NCBI RefSeq assembly: GCF_030272615.1
Contig: NC_081408.1
Span: 401,789,889 to 401,853,888, forward strand
Reading direction: 5' to 3'
DNA length: 64,000 nucleotides
From: Cryptomeria japonica
Lineage: Eukaryota; Streptophyta; Pinopsida; Cupressales; Cupressaceae
A program made the translations under genes and the position numbers. The stretch's first letter is position 1. Each line of letters opens with the position of its first letter. Of the stretch, positions 21,001 to 32,934 are shown in pieces. The notes under the pieces are model-generated. The model searched no databases, had not been told where the DNA came from, and worked only from the letters and a program-made list of their open reading frames with translations.

Positions 21001-22299
21001 CTAGTTTTGTAAAGTACAATCAATCAATTTGGGATGTACTAAGGATAAATCTTGGATAGGTTGAAGAGCGTTCAGGGTATTGTCATCACAACAACGAATC
21101 GAAAAGTCAAGTTCCAGAAGGATACCTTGCGTAAGTGTCTCGAGACCAAGAAGAGTCAGAACATGATTATTAAAGTTCACGTTAATATTTAATTGATCTA
21201 ATCCAATAGAAATACTTGTAACATTGTTCACTATGCTAGACTGGACGTCATATCGTGGTTTGATAGCAATAAGATCAGTAGACAAATTTTCATTATTTGT
21301 ATCAGATGATTCAGAATTTGAGGTTGAGTAGATATTGTCCTGAATAAGACTATCATCAGAGTCATTAGGTGAAGTTTCTAAGTCTTCTTCAAGTGATTTA
21401 ATAAGTGTATGTATGGTATCAACACCAACATCTTTAATGCTACAAGTTCCTTCATGTTGTGGTTCATTTGTCATTTGTATCTGACACACCTGTTGACATG
21501 ATCTTGATGTTTCTGTGATTTGTTGTCGTCTACTCCATTCAGCTTCTTCTGGACTGATAACTGATTCTTGTTTTGTAGCTTCCAACTCTTCTTGTGTAGT
21601 GTTATACTTGATCTGTTTTGTTTTATCATAGGGGTACATAGATGAGAAGCTTTTTGGTATTCTTCCTTCTTTCAGTCCTTGTTCATAATTTGCTTGTCTC
21701 CTTTGTCTAATTTCCTATATTTCTTTTTCTAGTTTTATGCGCATCAGCTCTTGAGTATCATCTATGACATCACTAGACTCTTCTGAAGTTTCTATAGTCG
21801 ATGTGTCTGAGAGGTGGTCAGGACCCCATTCATACTCGTTTGAGTCAGTGTCGGAATCGTCTAATTACTGTTTGTCGGTATATGTGACTAGAACTTTTAC
21901 TGGTGCAAACAATTCTCTGATTCTTACTACTTCATCTCTTATATCCTCAGGGACCTCAACTTCTTGTATTATTGTAGCTGACACCATCTAAGCTTGAGCA
22001 CTGACTATTTCTTCTTTCTTGACTGCTGATTCCTCTTTCTCTTTTCTACACTCTACTTTTGTTTGTTGAGTGTCTACTTCCTGTAATGTTGAAGGCGATA
22101 TCCTTTTCTGCCACTTAGACTTAGAAACATGTTTTTGGTCTGATGTCTTTTTCGGATTGTATCCCAATCCAGCCTTATCATTTGTGGATTTTGTTTGCAA
22201 CTGAATTGGTTTAGTAATACCTTCCTTTTATTTTCCCAGAGGACCAGTGCCTGAATATACCATGCGTTGAATCATTTTGTAGCCAAGACCATATTGGTT
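21001..22299 (-). pseudogene. Element C pol spacer between protease and RT
   Basis: Sense reading gives a low-complexity charged region rich in Glu, Ser, Thr and Asp (for example SLEEDLETSPNDSDDS), with a 212-codon open stretch at 21639-21001 and a shorter one at 22200-21988. It joins the protease to RT as in other Tat elements, where the segment is long and poorly conserved. Stops at about 22200 and 21640 break the frame. No enzymatic motif was seen. Confidence 0.6.
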
Positions 22300-23351
22300 T
22301 CAGGAAATCTCACAATGTCGTACCTCCTCATTTTGACTATCTTCCTTAAAGAGCCAGTTAAGAACAACATCCTCTTCTATTTCATCCGCTAGGGAGGTAG
22401 AGGACTGTACAAAGAGATAATCATACATGGTATTCGGAGCTGAAGTTTGTGTTCTCATAGCCTCTGATGGCTTGCCCAACTGTTTTGGTGTTGGAGGGAG
22501 GGAAACTAATGAAAGTACTGGTTCTATCTTGTAGCCATCCATGTCAGTATTTGCAATCTTCAATTTCTTTTCTAAATCTTTCATCAGTGCTTCTGGATCT
22601 TCATTTGGAGAGGCTGCACTATTATGAGGCATAAAAGTATCTGCACCTTTTGTCAATGCATTACAGATGACATTTGTATCAGCAGGATTACTAACTTCAG
22701 CTCCGTTATAAGGAAACTTTAAGCATTGATGGTATGTTGATGGAACTGCCTTCATTTCATGAATCCACGACCTGCCCAGTAAAATATTGTATGACAATGG
22801 GATATCAAGTACCTGGAAAAGGCATCTCTTTCTACTGGTCCCACTCTAATTGGTAATGATACCAGACCTTTGGAGGTCCTTTCTTCTTCATCATAGGATT
22901 TTATTGTTATTTTCTTGTTGGGATTAATGACATTTTCAGAGAACCCTAGTTGTGTAAGCAGACTATAAGTACAGACATTCAACCCCATGCCTCCATCTAT
23001 CAAAACACGTTTGACTCTGTGTTTATGGATCATGGCTTCAATATGCAATGGCTGGTTATGTGGATGATTTAGCGAGTTGTCATCTTCTTCAGAGAAGGTC
23101 AGATAATGAGGCAACGTCAGATGACCCACCATAGACAAAAACCGATCAATGTCTAGATTTTTTGGAACATTAGTGGTGAGCAATGCTTTGTCTAGGATCT
23201 CTTTGTGAGCAGATGAGAGTTTTAGCAATTCAAAGATTGAGATTTGAGCATTTGTCCTTTTCAACTGTTCAACGATACTATATCCAGAAGATGACGATGA
23301 AGTTAACCTTTTAAATTTGTCCAAGGTTGATTCTTTTTGTTTGTTTGGCAA
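22300..23351 (-). pseudogene. Element C protease region
   Basis: Contains HKHRVKRVLIDGGMGLNVCTYSLLTQLGF, of which VLIDGG is the protease active-site strand in the D-G-G form common in Tat elements, then [27 protein letters not shown] and, after a frame change near 22790, [27 protein letters not shown]. These are the flap and C-terminal strands of the Ty3-type aspartic protease. The upstream SILEKA-like part (EQLKRTNAQISIFELLKLSSAHKEILDKAL) is also usual before Tat proteases. The frame change makes it non-functional. Confidence 0.75.
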
Positions 23352-23444
23352 GACTGGTGGGTTTAATGTTGCTTGAGCCGGGTTGGAAGAACTAGCTCCT
23401 TGGAGGGTGACTTTCTTCTGAGAATGGGTCAGAACTCTTGCATA

Positions 23445-25209
23445 TCATGATTCATTTGGTTTATCTTGGACTATAATCACATTGCAATATTCCGAGTGGG
23501 AAGGCTCAATCATGTTGATAACGTTGTCGTGACTAGTATAAGTATAATTTACCTTGGCACCTCCTTTGATCTTTGAAGAATCACCTTGTTCGTAAACAGG
23601 CAAAGGGTCCTTAAATGCTTTATGATCAGCATTGGTCGGGTGATTCCCAACAACAACTTTACCAATGTCTATGAGATCTTGAATCTCATGTTTTAGCTTC
23701 ATGCAATTGTTTATGTTATGACCTTTATTCCGATGAAAGTCACAGTATTTATTTTCTCTCCACCATCTTGGTTTGACTTTTGGATCATATGGTCTGGAGT
23801 TATCTGGTAGCGTTATCAAGTTGTTTGCCAACAAAGTTTTGAAAGTAGATTCATATGATTGTTTGAGAGGAGTAAAATCGCTCTTAGGTTTAGAGAGCCA
23901 AGGCTTTTCTTTGAACCGTTCTTTTGTTTTCTTTGGCGGATTTTCTGCTGCAGCCTCAGCAGCTTTAAGTGCTTGTGTACCACTAGCCAAGTTGAATATC
24001 GTGGGCTTTAAGTTAGCTTTAACACTGTCTACTACTCCATCGTTAACAACATTCTTGTTGTTGTCTATGCCAAATTTTCAATACTTGTTCTTCTCTTTAG
24101 AGCTAGATCCTGGTTGTATTTCTTTCCAAGGCGTGATATCCCCCTTCTTTATGAGCACGTCTTCCATTCGAATGGCATTATCTACCATTTTGTTAAATGA
24201 TGAGTGTACTTGCATTTGTATGCTATATTTTAGTTCGGGGACCAAGTTATTGACAAATATATCCATTTACTCAGAGTCTGGGATAGGTCGTGGATACCTA
24301 GAAAACATCTTTCTCTAGCGTTGGAGGAAAGTAAGAAGAGGTTCCTCTATTTTCTGTTTAGTATTGCAAAGATCGATCATAGTCACATGATGTCGAATGT
24401 TGTATGAGTATTGTTGTAAAAATAGTTGGATTAGTTCTTCAAACATTTTTATTCGTTTGGGTAGACTTGAGAACCATTCCATTGCTTGACCCCCTAAACT
24501 CCTTGGGAAAAGGCACATGAGGTACGTTTGATCATGCATGAACTCCATACATGCAGCACAAAAACTCTCTGACATGATCTTGAGGATCAGAGGTAGCATC
24601 ATATTTATCAAATTTTGGGATCTCCACTCATGAAGGAAACAGAGGCATGTATAGATTCTTGTCAAATGGAAAGGGACATATTGTTTCCAGAGAATATTGT
24701 TTTGGGGACTTATCCTTATTCTTCAATTTTGTGACCTCCATCCATAAGACTTGTAATTGTTTGTGTACCATGAGTATAGGTGATTCTTCCTTTTTAGTAA
24801 CGAGTGTCTGAACATCATATCCAGTAGGAAGTTTGGCACCTTGTTTTGCTAGTTCTAAGAAATAGTCTTCCTTCTCTCGGGTCATGATAGCTTTCATCAT
24901 TTTTCTAAAGTCTTTGTCCTTTTGACAGTCAGAAATTTCTTTTCCTGGAGGTTCAATGTCTTCATCATTCTCACTTGATGATGAGGAATCATTATCGTTT
25001 TTGGGAATTTTATTATCGTCCTTGTTTCCATCATTGTGTTTTGTCTCATACATAGTGGGAGATTTAGGCTCATCAAAAATTGGTCTGCCTAATGACAACG
25101 GTATGTCAGTGAGTGGATCCTTCACGTAGAATGGATTATCTTGATATTTGAAGGGTTGTTCTTTGCCTTTGGCTTCTTTCTTACGAGAACTCCTGGTTTG
25201 TGTAGGCAT
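23445..25209 (-). pseudogene. gag: Element C Gag
   Basis: Starts MPTQTRSSRKKEAKGKEQP at 25209. A charged N-terminal region is followed by the capsid domain (ETICPFPFDKNLYMP; then, in another frame, SLGGQAMEWFSSLPKRIKMFEELIQLFLQQYSYNI and RHHVTMIDL), a segment MDIFVNNLVPELKYSIQ, and near 23730 the zinc-knuckle-like YCDFHRNKGHNINNC typical of Tat Gag. Frame changes occur near 24650 and 24290 and a stop near 24060. The downstream segment 23990-23445 is a clean open stretch of 181 codons. In a working element this would be the particle protein. Confidence 0.8.
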
Positions 25210-27514
25210 TTTTATGGATTAGTGTGACCTAAAGTTTGTTTGTGATGCAGAGGTCAAGATCAATTTCAGAGCTAGTTGTTCTGTTACAGTATTGTTTGAG
25301 AGAGACAACTGAGATTCAGTCTAGTTTTAGGAAAGATCTATCCTGTATAAGACGTCTATCTAAGTTGATTCTAAGAGTAGTGTAGGATTCGGTCTGGTTT
25401 CAGGAACGATATATCCTATGTAAGACATTATCTAAGTGACTTAAATTTGATAGGTAGTTGATTGAACTAGCTGAAAGATGATCGACCAAATCGTGCAGCG
25501 CAAATGGCAGAGGTACACTGTCTTGATTTGTTTATTCTTAGGAAAATGATAACCAATATTATGTTCGCTGTAGACTATTTTTAGGCAAGTTTGACTGTTC
25601 TGTTTTGACAAAACCAGAGACTTGTACGATAGGGTTTTCTGAGTTGGACGATAATTTAGCAGCTGTAGGATGACAAAAGTTTTGTTTCGTATGAGTTGTT
25701 GCATCGTACCGTACGACAGATGGGTATAAGAAGGACGACAAAAGACAATGCAGTTTTGATTCGTACGACACAGGATATAGAGCCAGATGATAGATGAAAA
25801 TGACTCGTACGATACATGATTTGGCACTGGATGACAAATCAAAAGACTCGTACGAAATAGAATGTGATGTAGGACGATGAATAATCAGTTCCGTACGACT
25901 GTTCACTAGGTAGAGACTAAAATTCTGAGCTTTTTCGATTGCTGAGTATGACAACTGAGTATGACCAATTCTGAGATGGACTAATTTTTTACCAGGATAT
26001 ACTAGTTTTAGACAAAATTTTGACTTAGGATGGACAAGTTCTGACATAGACAGAGTTTCAACTTAGGATGGACTAGTTTTGACACAGACATAGTTTCAAC
26101 TTAGGATGGACTAGTTTTGACATGGACAGAGTTTCTACTTAGGATGGACTAGTTCTGACACGGACAGAGTTTCAACTTAGGATGGACTAGTTTTGACACA
26201 GACAAAGTTTCTACTTAGGATGGACTAGTTTTGACACTGACAGAGTTTCAACTTAGGATGGACTAGTTCTGACATGGACAAAGTTTCTAATCATTGATTT
26301 ATTTCTTGTCTTCTCCAATTTTTGGTATTTCAGCTTTTGTTTCAGGGATGAAAACATAGAAAACAAGTAGTATGTATAGTAACTCCAATCACAACATGCA
26401 AACCCTAAGGAATTTGGTGAGGAAAGAAAACCTTTGCTTGTAGACTTAGGTACACACCTAATAGCTAATCAGAATACGACCGCTGAGTCTCACGTAATGG
26501 ATTCTCAATGCCGTATTATCCGACTCCAAACGCTAATGGGGGCACGAAATGACAAGTATCTTGGGAGAGTTACTATCTCTCTTGCACAAAGATTATCCCC
26601 CTTTCGGAGATGAACCAAGAAGCTTCTAATTTTCAATTGGAACTAGTAAGGGATCCGTTCGGCGTGTCGAAGTATAAACTCAATTAAGAGGTCTCCTAGC
26701 CTTGAAAACCAAGGTTTAATATACCCGAAGGTACGGAGGAGAGCTATTCCCGAGCACTGTTGTTGACTTGATTTTCATCAAATCACGTTTAATTTATAGT
26801 GGGTTGGAGTACTTGGTTTTTAGCCATTCCCACTTAGGTCGTTCCCCTCACACCGGCCGTAACGGCTTTAAGAGTTTTTCAACCCCTCAGGAGGGTAGGC
26901 CTGCTAAAGATGTACAAATCTCAAACAAAGAAAAAGCCTCAAGGGTCTGAATTTTTGATTGTCTAGAAAAAGACAAGAGCATACTCTCCTACCTCTCAAA
27001 ATTTTCTAAAAACATGAAAGACAAATTTGTTCATTAACCAGATAGCAAGTTAGGTGCCTAAAAAAGAATTTAAAGAATACACGATGTTTAGTCGATTCTC
27101 CTGAGGCAACCTGCAAAGACAATGAATCAGTAGTCATATTGACTTTGTGCGACAAGCATATTCTTCGACAAGCGTTCTGCAAAAACTGATTAGGCTGTGA
27201 AAAATTCTAAGATAGATAGAAAAACAATCAAGGTCAGTCGTCAGAATAATCAATTAAAGTCATGAAATTTGCCTTTTTTAAATTTTTCTACCAGAAAATA
27301 TAGAGTCGTACGACAGTATAAAAACTCGTACGATATAGGATTCCAGCTCGTACGAGACAGGATTCTAGTTCGTACGATACCTGCAGTTTGTCATTTCAGT
27401 CTATGGGAAATGTCGTATGAGATGTAAGAACGAAAATCCGAAAAATCTTAAATTTGGAAAATAACAAAAAAAAAAATGCAGTCAGTCTTGGAGGCCGAAA
27501 AATGTAGTCTTCTA
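25210..27514 (-). other. Element C leader, no gene
   Basis: A 2.3-kb 5' untranslated region. It holds a 38-bp tandem array (listed separately) and two clusters of the palindrome TCGTACGA and variants (about 25620-25900 and 27300-27420). No coding region was recognised; short open stretches here are shadows of the repeats. Confidence 0.65.
26018..26290. repeat. 38-bp tandem repeat in leader of C
   Basis: About seven copies of a unit reading TT(T/C)TGACA(C/T)(A/G)GACA(G/A)AG followed by TTTC(A/T)ACTTAGGATGGACTAG. Copies differ at a few fixed positions, with some variants alternating between neighbours, which suggests growth by multi-unit duplication. Confidence 0.9.
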
Positions 27515-27531
27515 CCCCACTGTGGGCACCA
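27515..27531 (-). other. Element C primer binding site
   Basis: On the minus strand TGGTGCCCACAGTGGGG lies four bases inside the 5' LTR end. It has the length and position of a tRNA 3'-end complement; the tRNA was not identified. Confidence 0.65.
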
Positions 27532-27535
27532 GAGA

Positions 27536-28695
27536 TGTGTGTGTGAAAAAGTGGTCTGTAGCTGCAAGCACAACACTTCAATTAAGTCATTATATGTATG
27601 GTTAGTAAATAATAATCAATCAATAATAAACCATAACAAAGCGACTAATTGCCTTCTAAAAGATGTGAGTATAAGATTGCTCTCATATTTTTATAAGCAA
27701 TACCAGTGACTAGACTACACCAAGACGAAGGATTTTAATCTATATGATATTTAACTATATGGATGCAAAAATGGATGAATAATTCAAGCAATAATCAATT
27801 CAAGCAATATGGATTCAAGCAATATGGGTGAGTAAAACTAAATATGGATGCAAATAATCTAAAAAAAAGCACAATGTATTCAATGACTCCAGAGCGAAAT
27901 TAGCGTGATAATAATCTCCAAGCGTGTTCTCAAAAATCTCTGGGGTGAATTGAAATGAGAGCTGAAGACTGAATTTATAGAGAATTACAAAAAAGCTCAA
28001 TTTAGGATTAATTGAAAATAATTGAGAAATCTGGTTTAGTTAACCTTGAGATAGATTCCAATTATAGTTTAATTGAAAAGCATTCAAATAAGAACTTCAA
28101 GTTGCATTGGAAATAATATTAAATTAATTCCATGCACTTGTGATAAAAATAGATAATTCCATGCATATATTTGATTTATTCAAGAAAAGAGTCTTTTCAA
28201 TGCAACTGAACTTCTTTTTCTGAAAAGCTTTGAGTTCCAATTTTAGAGAATAATTCAATAATTCAATTAAATTGCTTTTCTGATTTCAAGTTCTAAATTT
28301 AAAAAAAGAAATAATATCTCAAGTTTGATTTCTCTTTCAATTCAATTTTTTTTGTTTATTTTCAATTCAACTCTTGCTTTTGTAATTAATTCCTCTTTTG
28401 TAATAAATTAATTCCTTTTGTATGATTAAATGGCAAATTTATTAATTAATTAAATATGCAAGGATATTTAATAAATTAAAATAGGATAACTGATCAAAAT
28501 GACATTCTTGGAAATGATTCAATTAATTAAATGAATATTTAATTAATATCGAGTAATTGATTTACCATGTGATTTTTGATGATTAAAGAATTAATAATGT
28601 GCTCAAGGTTGATTTAATTGCCTTTGTTTAGGACCTTGGTGATGTTGTCAAGATTAGGGGCCCATGGTTTAGATGACCATTTTTAGGGTATTACA
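27536..28695 (-). repeat. Element C 5' LTR
   Basis: About 1,160 bp. On the plus strand it runs from TGTGTGTG next to the primer site to GGGTATTACA. Its right 203 bases match the opening of the window. The 27536 border is set by the primer site and a TG dinucleotide within a TG run, so it may be off by a few bases. Confidence 0.8.
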
Positions 28696-30860
28696 CCTGA
28701 GAGTTCACCCATCTCAGTTTTACTCCAACTCAAGTGCACTTAACCATAAAGTTTCCTCCAAGGTTTAACCAACTTAGCTTGCAAGACTAAGGCACACAAT
28801 CTTAGAGCAAGATACAAAGGGTTGCACAAACTGCCAAAACGAATACACCTTCTTCCATAAGGTGTATAGGATCGAAAGAACTAAAATGAACATGATCTCT
28901 TGACCATGAAATTATCCTTGAACCATTGTGTCAAGTGATTGATATCATGGCAAACACATCTAACAACAAACACTGTCTCAAATTTCTTCATAAACTGTCT
29001 ATTTCACTTCAACAATACCAAATCTGCTTGTGCATCATTCATATCCACTTCACTTGAATTAAAATACATCCTACACTCAACTCATACATTTTCATTCCTA
29101 TATATACATGAGAATTCATTGAAACTCTTAACTAGGTCGGCCATAGACGTAATATATAATATTACATAAATTCGACCACTTAGACCTATAACATCTATTG
29201 CGGTCCACTCCAGGAAATAAAGGGGCCCCAAAAAAATCACAACAATCCTCTTCAAATGACTCCAATGACCCACACATGCTAACACATCCTCCAAGTGCTA
29301 GCAAATGCACACTCCAATGAGAAATTGTAGGTGATTGAAGGTTTTGTCATTGATGGCAACCTTGCAATCATATGATACCGGCAAGACAAGATACCGACAC
29401 TGGAAACGACAAATTCTACACCAACACATAGAATACTGGCAGTGAAAGGAAGGATACCGACACCCTGGCCGATAGGAATTTTGTTTATAATGTATTTTGT
29501 AATTAATTTTAAAATCATTGTAAGCTAACATGGCAAGTTGTAATATGACTCATATATGTATGAGATCATTTTGTAATAGAAATGGTGTGTGATAAGATGC
29601 GAGATAAGCAGACCAAATATGCGAACTATAGGTTAAGGGTTTATATATGTAGCACAGCTTAAACCGGTACTGGATTTGGCATAATAGATGCTAATCTGAA
29701 GCAGTACAAGACACTGGATTAATATAATCTATTTTTGTAAGTCAATGTGACTTCTTTTGTAATTGAGTAGTGAGCTCTAGGCACTTGGCCTTCCTACATT
29801 TGCATGCCCCTATTGTAAGAGTAATATTCGCTTATTGGCCAGTAAGCGAATATTGTGGGTCACAAATCCCACCGATGTTTTTCCCACATCGGGTTTCCTT
29901 GTTAAAACACTATGTTATGGTGTGCTTCTCATGTGGTTGTTGTTATTCTTGTTTACTGCATTATTTCTTGTTTATCGATACACAATTTTAATATGTTTTT
30001 CATGTTTTAAGTCAAGTAAATTTATTAACCAGTCAGATATTGATTCACCCCCCCCACCTCTCAGTATCTTTGGGAATCCTAATCCTAACACCAAGGTCGA
30101 CATCAAATGATACGTGTAGATAAACAATGTAGCATGCCAAGTAGTTGGCCTGAAACCACTCTCCAATGCACAAAAATTAATGCAAATCTGCACACACCAT
30201 GGTTAGACCCATATCAACATCAAAAATCAACCAACAATGTATATTCAGATCAAAATGACATGATCTAGATAGGATATATCACCTCAGTCAAGTAGAAACC
30301 AATCCAACTGACAATACTGAACTAAAAACACCATAACTTCACTTGCCAGTCAATCCATCACTAGAAAATTGAACTAAAATACTAAACAAACCAAATGGAC
30401 ATGTCCTCCAAGCCGCAACATAGGAAACCACATATTAGAGAATTGCCAAGCACTATTTGGACCATTTCTAACAGACACCCCATTGTCAAAAACAACAATA
30501 ATTAACTCAACTATCTGAGCAGTAGAGGACAGGTAAACTTGATAGTACAACATACACAGATCATAAACCTTATATCGAGAACTCCATTCCATAATGTTCA
30601 CATACCGAAGGAATATAGAGCATTCTTCCACTGGGACATAAAAAACTCTTTCTTGCATAAATATTTTTTCTTATATATTGAAACTTCCACTACACCAACC
30701 TTCTAGAAACACCTCAATCTTACTCAATATCACTACTAGACCACACAACAACATTAGAACGTTCATTTTGGGACTATTTGCAACACATAGTGACATAAAT
30801 GACAACACCATATAGGTTGACATCAATGACAACATGACACAACAACTCAAGTTCCGAACA
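28696..30860 (-). repeat. Element B 3' LTR, truncated
   Basis: Matches 55773-56981 from about 28778 on (GCAAGACTAAGG, ATGGCAAACACATCTAACAA, GAAACACCTCAA). It ends GTTCCGAACA at 30860, next to a polypurine tract. Solo LTR J interrupts it. The first 75 bases do not align well with the other LTR. The start of this LTR would be left of element C, outside the window. Confidence 0.75.
29296..30090 (+). mobile_element. Element J: solo LTR, TSD CCAAG
   Basis: 795 bp from TGCTAGCAAATG to AATCCTAACA, flanked by CCAAG at 29291-29295 and 30091-30095. The corresponding stretch is absent from the other LTR of B, which confirms the insertion. Near its end it has GATTCACCCCCCCCACCTCTCAGT, the same signature as the LTR of H (42617), so it belongs to the same copia group. 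No internal sequence is left. Confidence 0.9.
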
Positions 30861-31090
30861 TTGTCCCCCTTTGTCATTAATGGCAACACCTGTGTACCTC
30901 CAACAACAAATAAAAATGAACTCATAATTGATCTATTTCTCCCTTTGACATCAAGAACAAAGGGAACTCTACTAAACTCTCTCCCCTTTTCTGATAAGCT
31001 CTAATAGCTATAACACACACTGCTCCCCCTAAAAGTAGCCACTACATCAATCCAAGAGAAAAAAATGAAGTTTAGAACTCCCCCTAGACA
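30861..31090 (-). other. Element B polypurine tracts, repeated
   Basis: The minus strand has AAAGGGGGACAA next to the LTR (30861-30872) and further purine runs at about 30942, 30980, 31022 and 31078 (for example TTAGGGGGAGCA-like). Multiple polypurine tracts upstream of the 3' LTR are a described Sirevirus trait. Confidence 0.7.
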
Positions 31091-31134
31091 TATGCACCAT
31101 CTAAATGCATCTATTTTTAAGGAGGGGAAATAAC

Positions 31135-32230
31135 CCCCAAATTCTACTGGAGATACTCAAAGGTATCCTTTGCCAAGCCTTAGTAAAGATATCTGCAATT
31201 TATTTTTTTGTAGGTACATACTCCAATCTAACTTCCTTCTCAACAACTTTCTCTCTTGAGAAATGATATCGAATTGCGATGTGTTTAGTCCTTGAATGCA
31301 TAATTAGATTATTTGAAATTTTAATAGAACCTGTATTATCACACATAATAGTAATTGCCTCATCATACTTCACCTTAATATCGTTAATATTTTTCTTCAT
31401 CCACATAATCAAAGTGTAGCAAGATGTTGTTGCAATGTATTTTGTTTATGCAGTAGATAATGATATTGAATATTGTTTCTTACTCAACCAAGAGGCCCAT
31501 CTATCTCCCAAGAAAAATGCACCAACACTTGTACTTCTCTTGTCATCAACATATCCAACCCCATCAGCATATGTATATGCTTTCTCAGTGAAATCATCAT
31601 CCTTCTTATACAAAAATCCATAATTCAAAGTTCCTTTCAAATATTTGAATATATTTTTCATTGCTTGATCATGAGATTGCTTAGGATTAGCTTGATATCT
31701 AGCAACCAAACAAATAGCCTACATGTAATATTCGTTCTTGAAGGGGTCAAATACAATAATCCTCTAATCATAGATCTATATTTTTTGTGCTCAACATCTG
31801 GAGATCCATACTTGTTGCTTAACTTACAACTAGTATCCATAGAGGTTGCAACCAGTTTAGAATTCTCCATCACAAATTTATTCAACATCTCTTTGATATA
31901 GTTGGTTTGAGAAATAAAAATTCATTAATTGGGTAACTTGAAGACCAAGAAAAAATGACAAGTCACCTATAATAGAAATATCAAATTCCTTATGCACCTC
32001 TTCTACAAACTTCCTACATACATCAACATACACAACAATAATCAATAATTTATCACCTTCAACTTTGAAATAAATATTGCTATTTGTAGTATCTTTTCTA
32101 AAATTGTGTAGCAAGAAATACCTATCCAACCTTGCATATCAAGCTCTAGGAGCTTTCTTAAGTCCATAAAGTGCCTTCTTGAGTCTGAAAATCATATCTA
32201 GATCTTCCTCAAGAAATTAAGCTTCTCAAA
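31135..32230 (-). pseudogene. pol: Element B pol remnant: end of RT and RNase H
   Basis: Sense order: FLEEDLDMIFRLKKALYGLKKAPRA, RYFLLHNF, YFKVEGDKLLIIVVYVDV (RT catalytic YVDD region with the last position altered), FVEEVHKEFDISIIGDLSFFLGLQV, then ENSKLVATSMDTSCKLS, YRSMIRGLLYL, IFKYLKGTLNYGF, YADGVGYVDDKRSTSVGAFFLG, WLSKKQYSISLSTA, CDNTGSIKISNN and HSRTKHIAIRYHF, the RNase H of Ty1/copia. ADIFTKA near 31185 marks the usual C-terminus. Several frame changes and stops (for example at 31895 and 31195). Everything upstream of mid-RT is missing, and the gene starts 15 bases from the primer site. Confidence 0.85.
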
Positions 32231-32240
32231 GAGGAATCAA

Positions 32241-32253
32241 GCTCTGATATCAA
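32241..32253 (-). other. Element B primer binding site
   Basis: The plus strand GCTCTGATATCAA is the complement of TTGATATCAGAGC, a one-base variant of the iMet primer site TTGGTATCAGAGC found in G and H. The LTR begins at 32255 with TGTTGAACA before the F insertion. Confidence 0.75.
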
Positions 32254-32263
32254 TTGTTGAACA

Positions 32264-32934
32264 TGTTGGAATCCAAGAACATTGAGAGAGGGGGGGGGGA
32301 GTGAATCAGTGTTCTACCAGTGAGATCAATTTTAACCTGATTAACAAAGTATTTCAGTAACCATAAAAGAATATAACAATAAGTACAAATGAAGCAACCA
32401 CAAGAAAATACACCATAACACACAGATTTATACGTGGAAAACCTCAAAGAGGAAAAACCACGGTGGGATTGGTGACCCATAATATCTATCCATTGGCCAA
32501 ATGAATAAATATTACAATAGGGGTCTGCACATGCAAGAAGGGAAACAACCTAGAGTGCACTACTCATCACAAAAGGAGCCTCACTGACTACAAACACCAA
32601 ATATGGAGTTACAAACAAAATCTTGAACTTAGAGATTACATTTACTATGTTGGATGAGTTCCAGTTCAAGCACTATCTATACTAGTTTTCACTGTGTCTT
32701 CCCTTACTGATAACTTAATTCACATCCCAAACCTCTAAACTAATAATCAAGACTGACTACAAAATATTATATTCACATTCAGTCGATCAACATCGCTCGC
32801 ACAATATCATATCACTATATATCACATCTCTCTGTATATTTTTAAAATAATCTAATTGGACTAACTTAAATACCCTTCCCAATCACAAACATAAATGCCT
32901 TATGTCATCTTACAATGATATTACAAGTTATTTA
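32264..32934 (-). repeat. Element F 3' LTR, first part
   Basis: Starts TGTTGGAATCCAAGAACA and matches 54586-55259. It stops at the G insertion, whose target duplication ATTTA is 32930-32934. Confidence 0.9.

Larger units (their letters stand above)
1..28695 (-). mobile_element. Element C: Tat-lineage Ty3/gypsy retrotransposon, left end beyond window
   Basis: A minus-strand element. Its 5' LTR is on the right (27536-28695) and the last 202 bases of its 3' LTR open the window. Between them, in sense order, are a primer site, a long leader, gag, protease, reverse transcriptase, RNase H, a second RNase H and integrase, then 5 kb of 3' sequence with an antisense gene. The second RNase H after the first is the hallmark of the Tat/Ogre group. 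The integrase part is separated from RNase H by the nested insertion D. All ORFs carry stops or frameshifts, so this copy is dead. The right flank CCTGA (28696-28700) should be its target duplication; the left partner is outside the window. It seems to lie in the left LTR of element B. Confidence 0.85.

Noticed and set aside
23773-24318. 181-codon plus-strand open frame opposite gag of C
   Set aside because: Shadow of the gag reading frame; no motif and no conservation evidence.
25441-26047. 133- and 162-codon minus-strand open frames upstream of gag in C
   Set aside because: They read through the TCGTACGA cluster and the start of the 38-bp array and show no recognisable domain.
32264-32934. 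Reading F as inserted with a perfect target duplication
   Set aside because: The flanks are GAACA and TAACA; one base differs, so it is reported as imperfect.
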